A DNA stretch of 5,748 nucleotides from Halovenus sp. Lineage in GTDB: Archaea > Halobacteriota > Halobacteria > Halobacteriales > Haloarculaceae. The stretch is taken from assembly GCA_028275145.1 (NCBI GenBank), contig JAQCNG010000018.1, positions 1-5,748 of the forward strand, written 5' to 3'. Shown one piece after another: positions 5,334 through 5,748 of this stretch. Position 1 is the stretch's first letter. Every line of letters starts with the position of its first letter. The notes below the pieces were generated by a model. The model saw nothing but the letters and a program-made list of their open reading frames with translations. It searched no databases and had not been told where the DNA came from. Position numbers and translations under genes: made by a program.

Positions 5334-5748
5334 TGTTTCCGGGCGCGCGCGACTCCCGGGAGGCGGCCGACTACGCGGTTATCGGCGCGCCGCTCGACAT
5401 CTCGACGACGTTCCGGCCGGGGACCCGCTTCGGTCCCCGTCGGGTCCGGGAGGCCGCGGAACCGTTCGAGGACTACGACCAGCACACCGGAACCCGGTTC
5501 ACCGACCTCGCGGTCCACGACCACGGTGACATCCGGCCTGGCGACGACGCCGAGGAGTACCTCGATTTTCTGCGCGGCGCGGTCGCGGAGTACCGGGACG
5601 ACGGGGTCGTGCCGCTCTTGCTCGGCGGGGAACACACCGTCACAGTCGGGGCGACGCGCGCGCTCGACCCCGACGTGTACGTCTGTCTCGACGCGCATCT
5701 GGACCTGCGTGAGTCCTACGCCGGCAACCCGCTGAGCCACGCGACGGT
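5333..5748 (+). CDS. speB: Agmatinase-like ureohydrolase, N-terminal part
   Basis: 138 complete codons run from the ATG at 5333 to the right edge with no stop; the family is usually about 260-300 residues, so roughly half is present. Ureohydrolase metal-site motifs are visible: GGEHT (98-102; His101 a predicted Mn2+ ligand) and DAHLDLR (120-126; Asp120, His122 and Asp124 predicted ligands), followed by NPLSHAT (132-138). The N-terminal IGAPLDISTTFRPGTRFGPRRVRE (17-40) is the conserved agmatinase/arginase opening. Agmatinase converts agmatine to putrescine and urea. The one-base overlap with aIF5A suggests that the substrate may be an agmatine adduct on aIF5A Lys36 rather than, or as well as, free agmatine. 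That is inference from context. The second pair of metal-site aspartates, expected in the missing C-terminal half, cannot be checked. The family is clear; agmatinase versus a related ureohydrolase is not settled. Confidence 0.9.
   Translation, partial: MFPGARDSREAADYAVIGAPLDISTTFRPGTRFGPRRVREAAEPFEDYDQHTGTRFTDLAVHDHGDIRPGDDAEEYLDFLRGAVAEYRDDGVVPLLLGGEHTVTVGATRALDPDVYVCLDAHLDLRESYAGNPLSHAT

Overview
The window looks like a stretch of haloarchaeal chromosome. It is very GC-rich, all the predicted proteins are strongly acidic (many Asp and Glu, few Lys), and TATA-like elements sit about 25-30 nt before several start codons, as expected for leaderless haloarchaeal transcripts. The gene set is also archaeal: a Hef-type helicase, an aIF5A and an agmatinase-like ureohydrolase. 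I cannot name the genus.

Layout. (1) Positions 1-1547, minus strand: the N-terminal 515 codons of a Hef/FANCM-family SF2 helicase. The gene runs off the left edge, so its nuclease part is not visible. (2) Positions 1548-1835: a 288-nt divergent intergenic region. It holds outward-facing TATA-like elements for both flanking genes and a 3.1-copy, 40-bp tandem repeat (1640-1763), each copy of which can fold into a hairpin. (3) Plus strand 1836-4856: a HAD-family phosphatase, a small Hsp20/alpha-crystallin chaperone, and a long UbiB/AarF (ABC1/ADCK) atypical kinase. The kinase starts with GTG 11 nt after the chaperone stop, behind a Shine-Dalgarno-like sequence. (4) Positions 4857-4961: a short gap with a clear TATA box. 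(5) Plus strand 4962-5748: aIF5A, overlapped by one base (TGATG) by an agmatinase-like gene that runs off the right edge.

The genes appear to work in three groups. Hef acts alone in DNA repair or replication-fork processing. HAD, Hsp20 and UbiB are co-oriented; Hsp20 and UbiB look translationally coupled, but their functional link is unknown. aIF5A and the ureohydrolase form a tight operon that fits the haloarchaeal deoxyhypusine modification route, in which agmatine rather than spermidine is thought to be the relevant polyamine.

Most of the window is ordinary housekeeping sequence. The best unexplained structure is the hairpin-forming 40-bp repeat between hef and the HAD gene. The two positions that vary between its copies both lie in the predicted stem, and both changes keep base pairing in plus-strand RNA.
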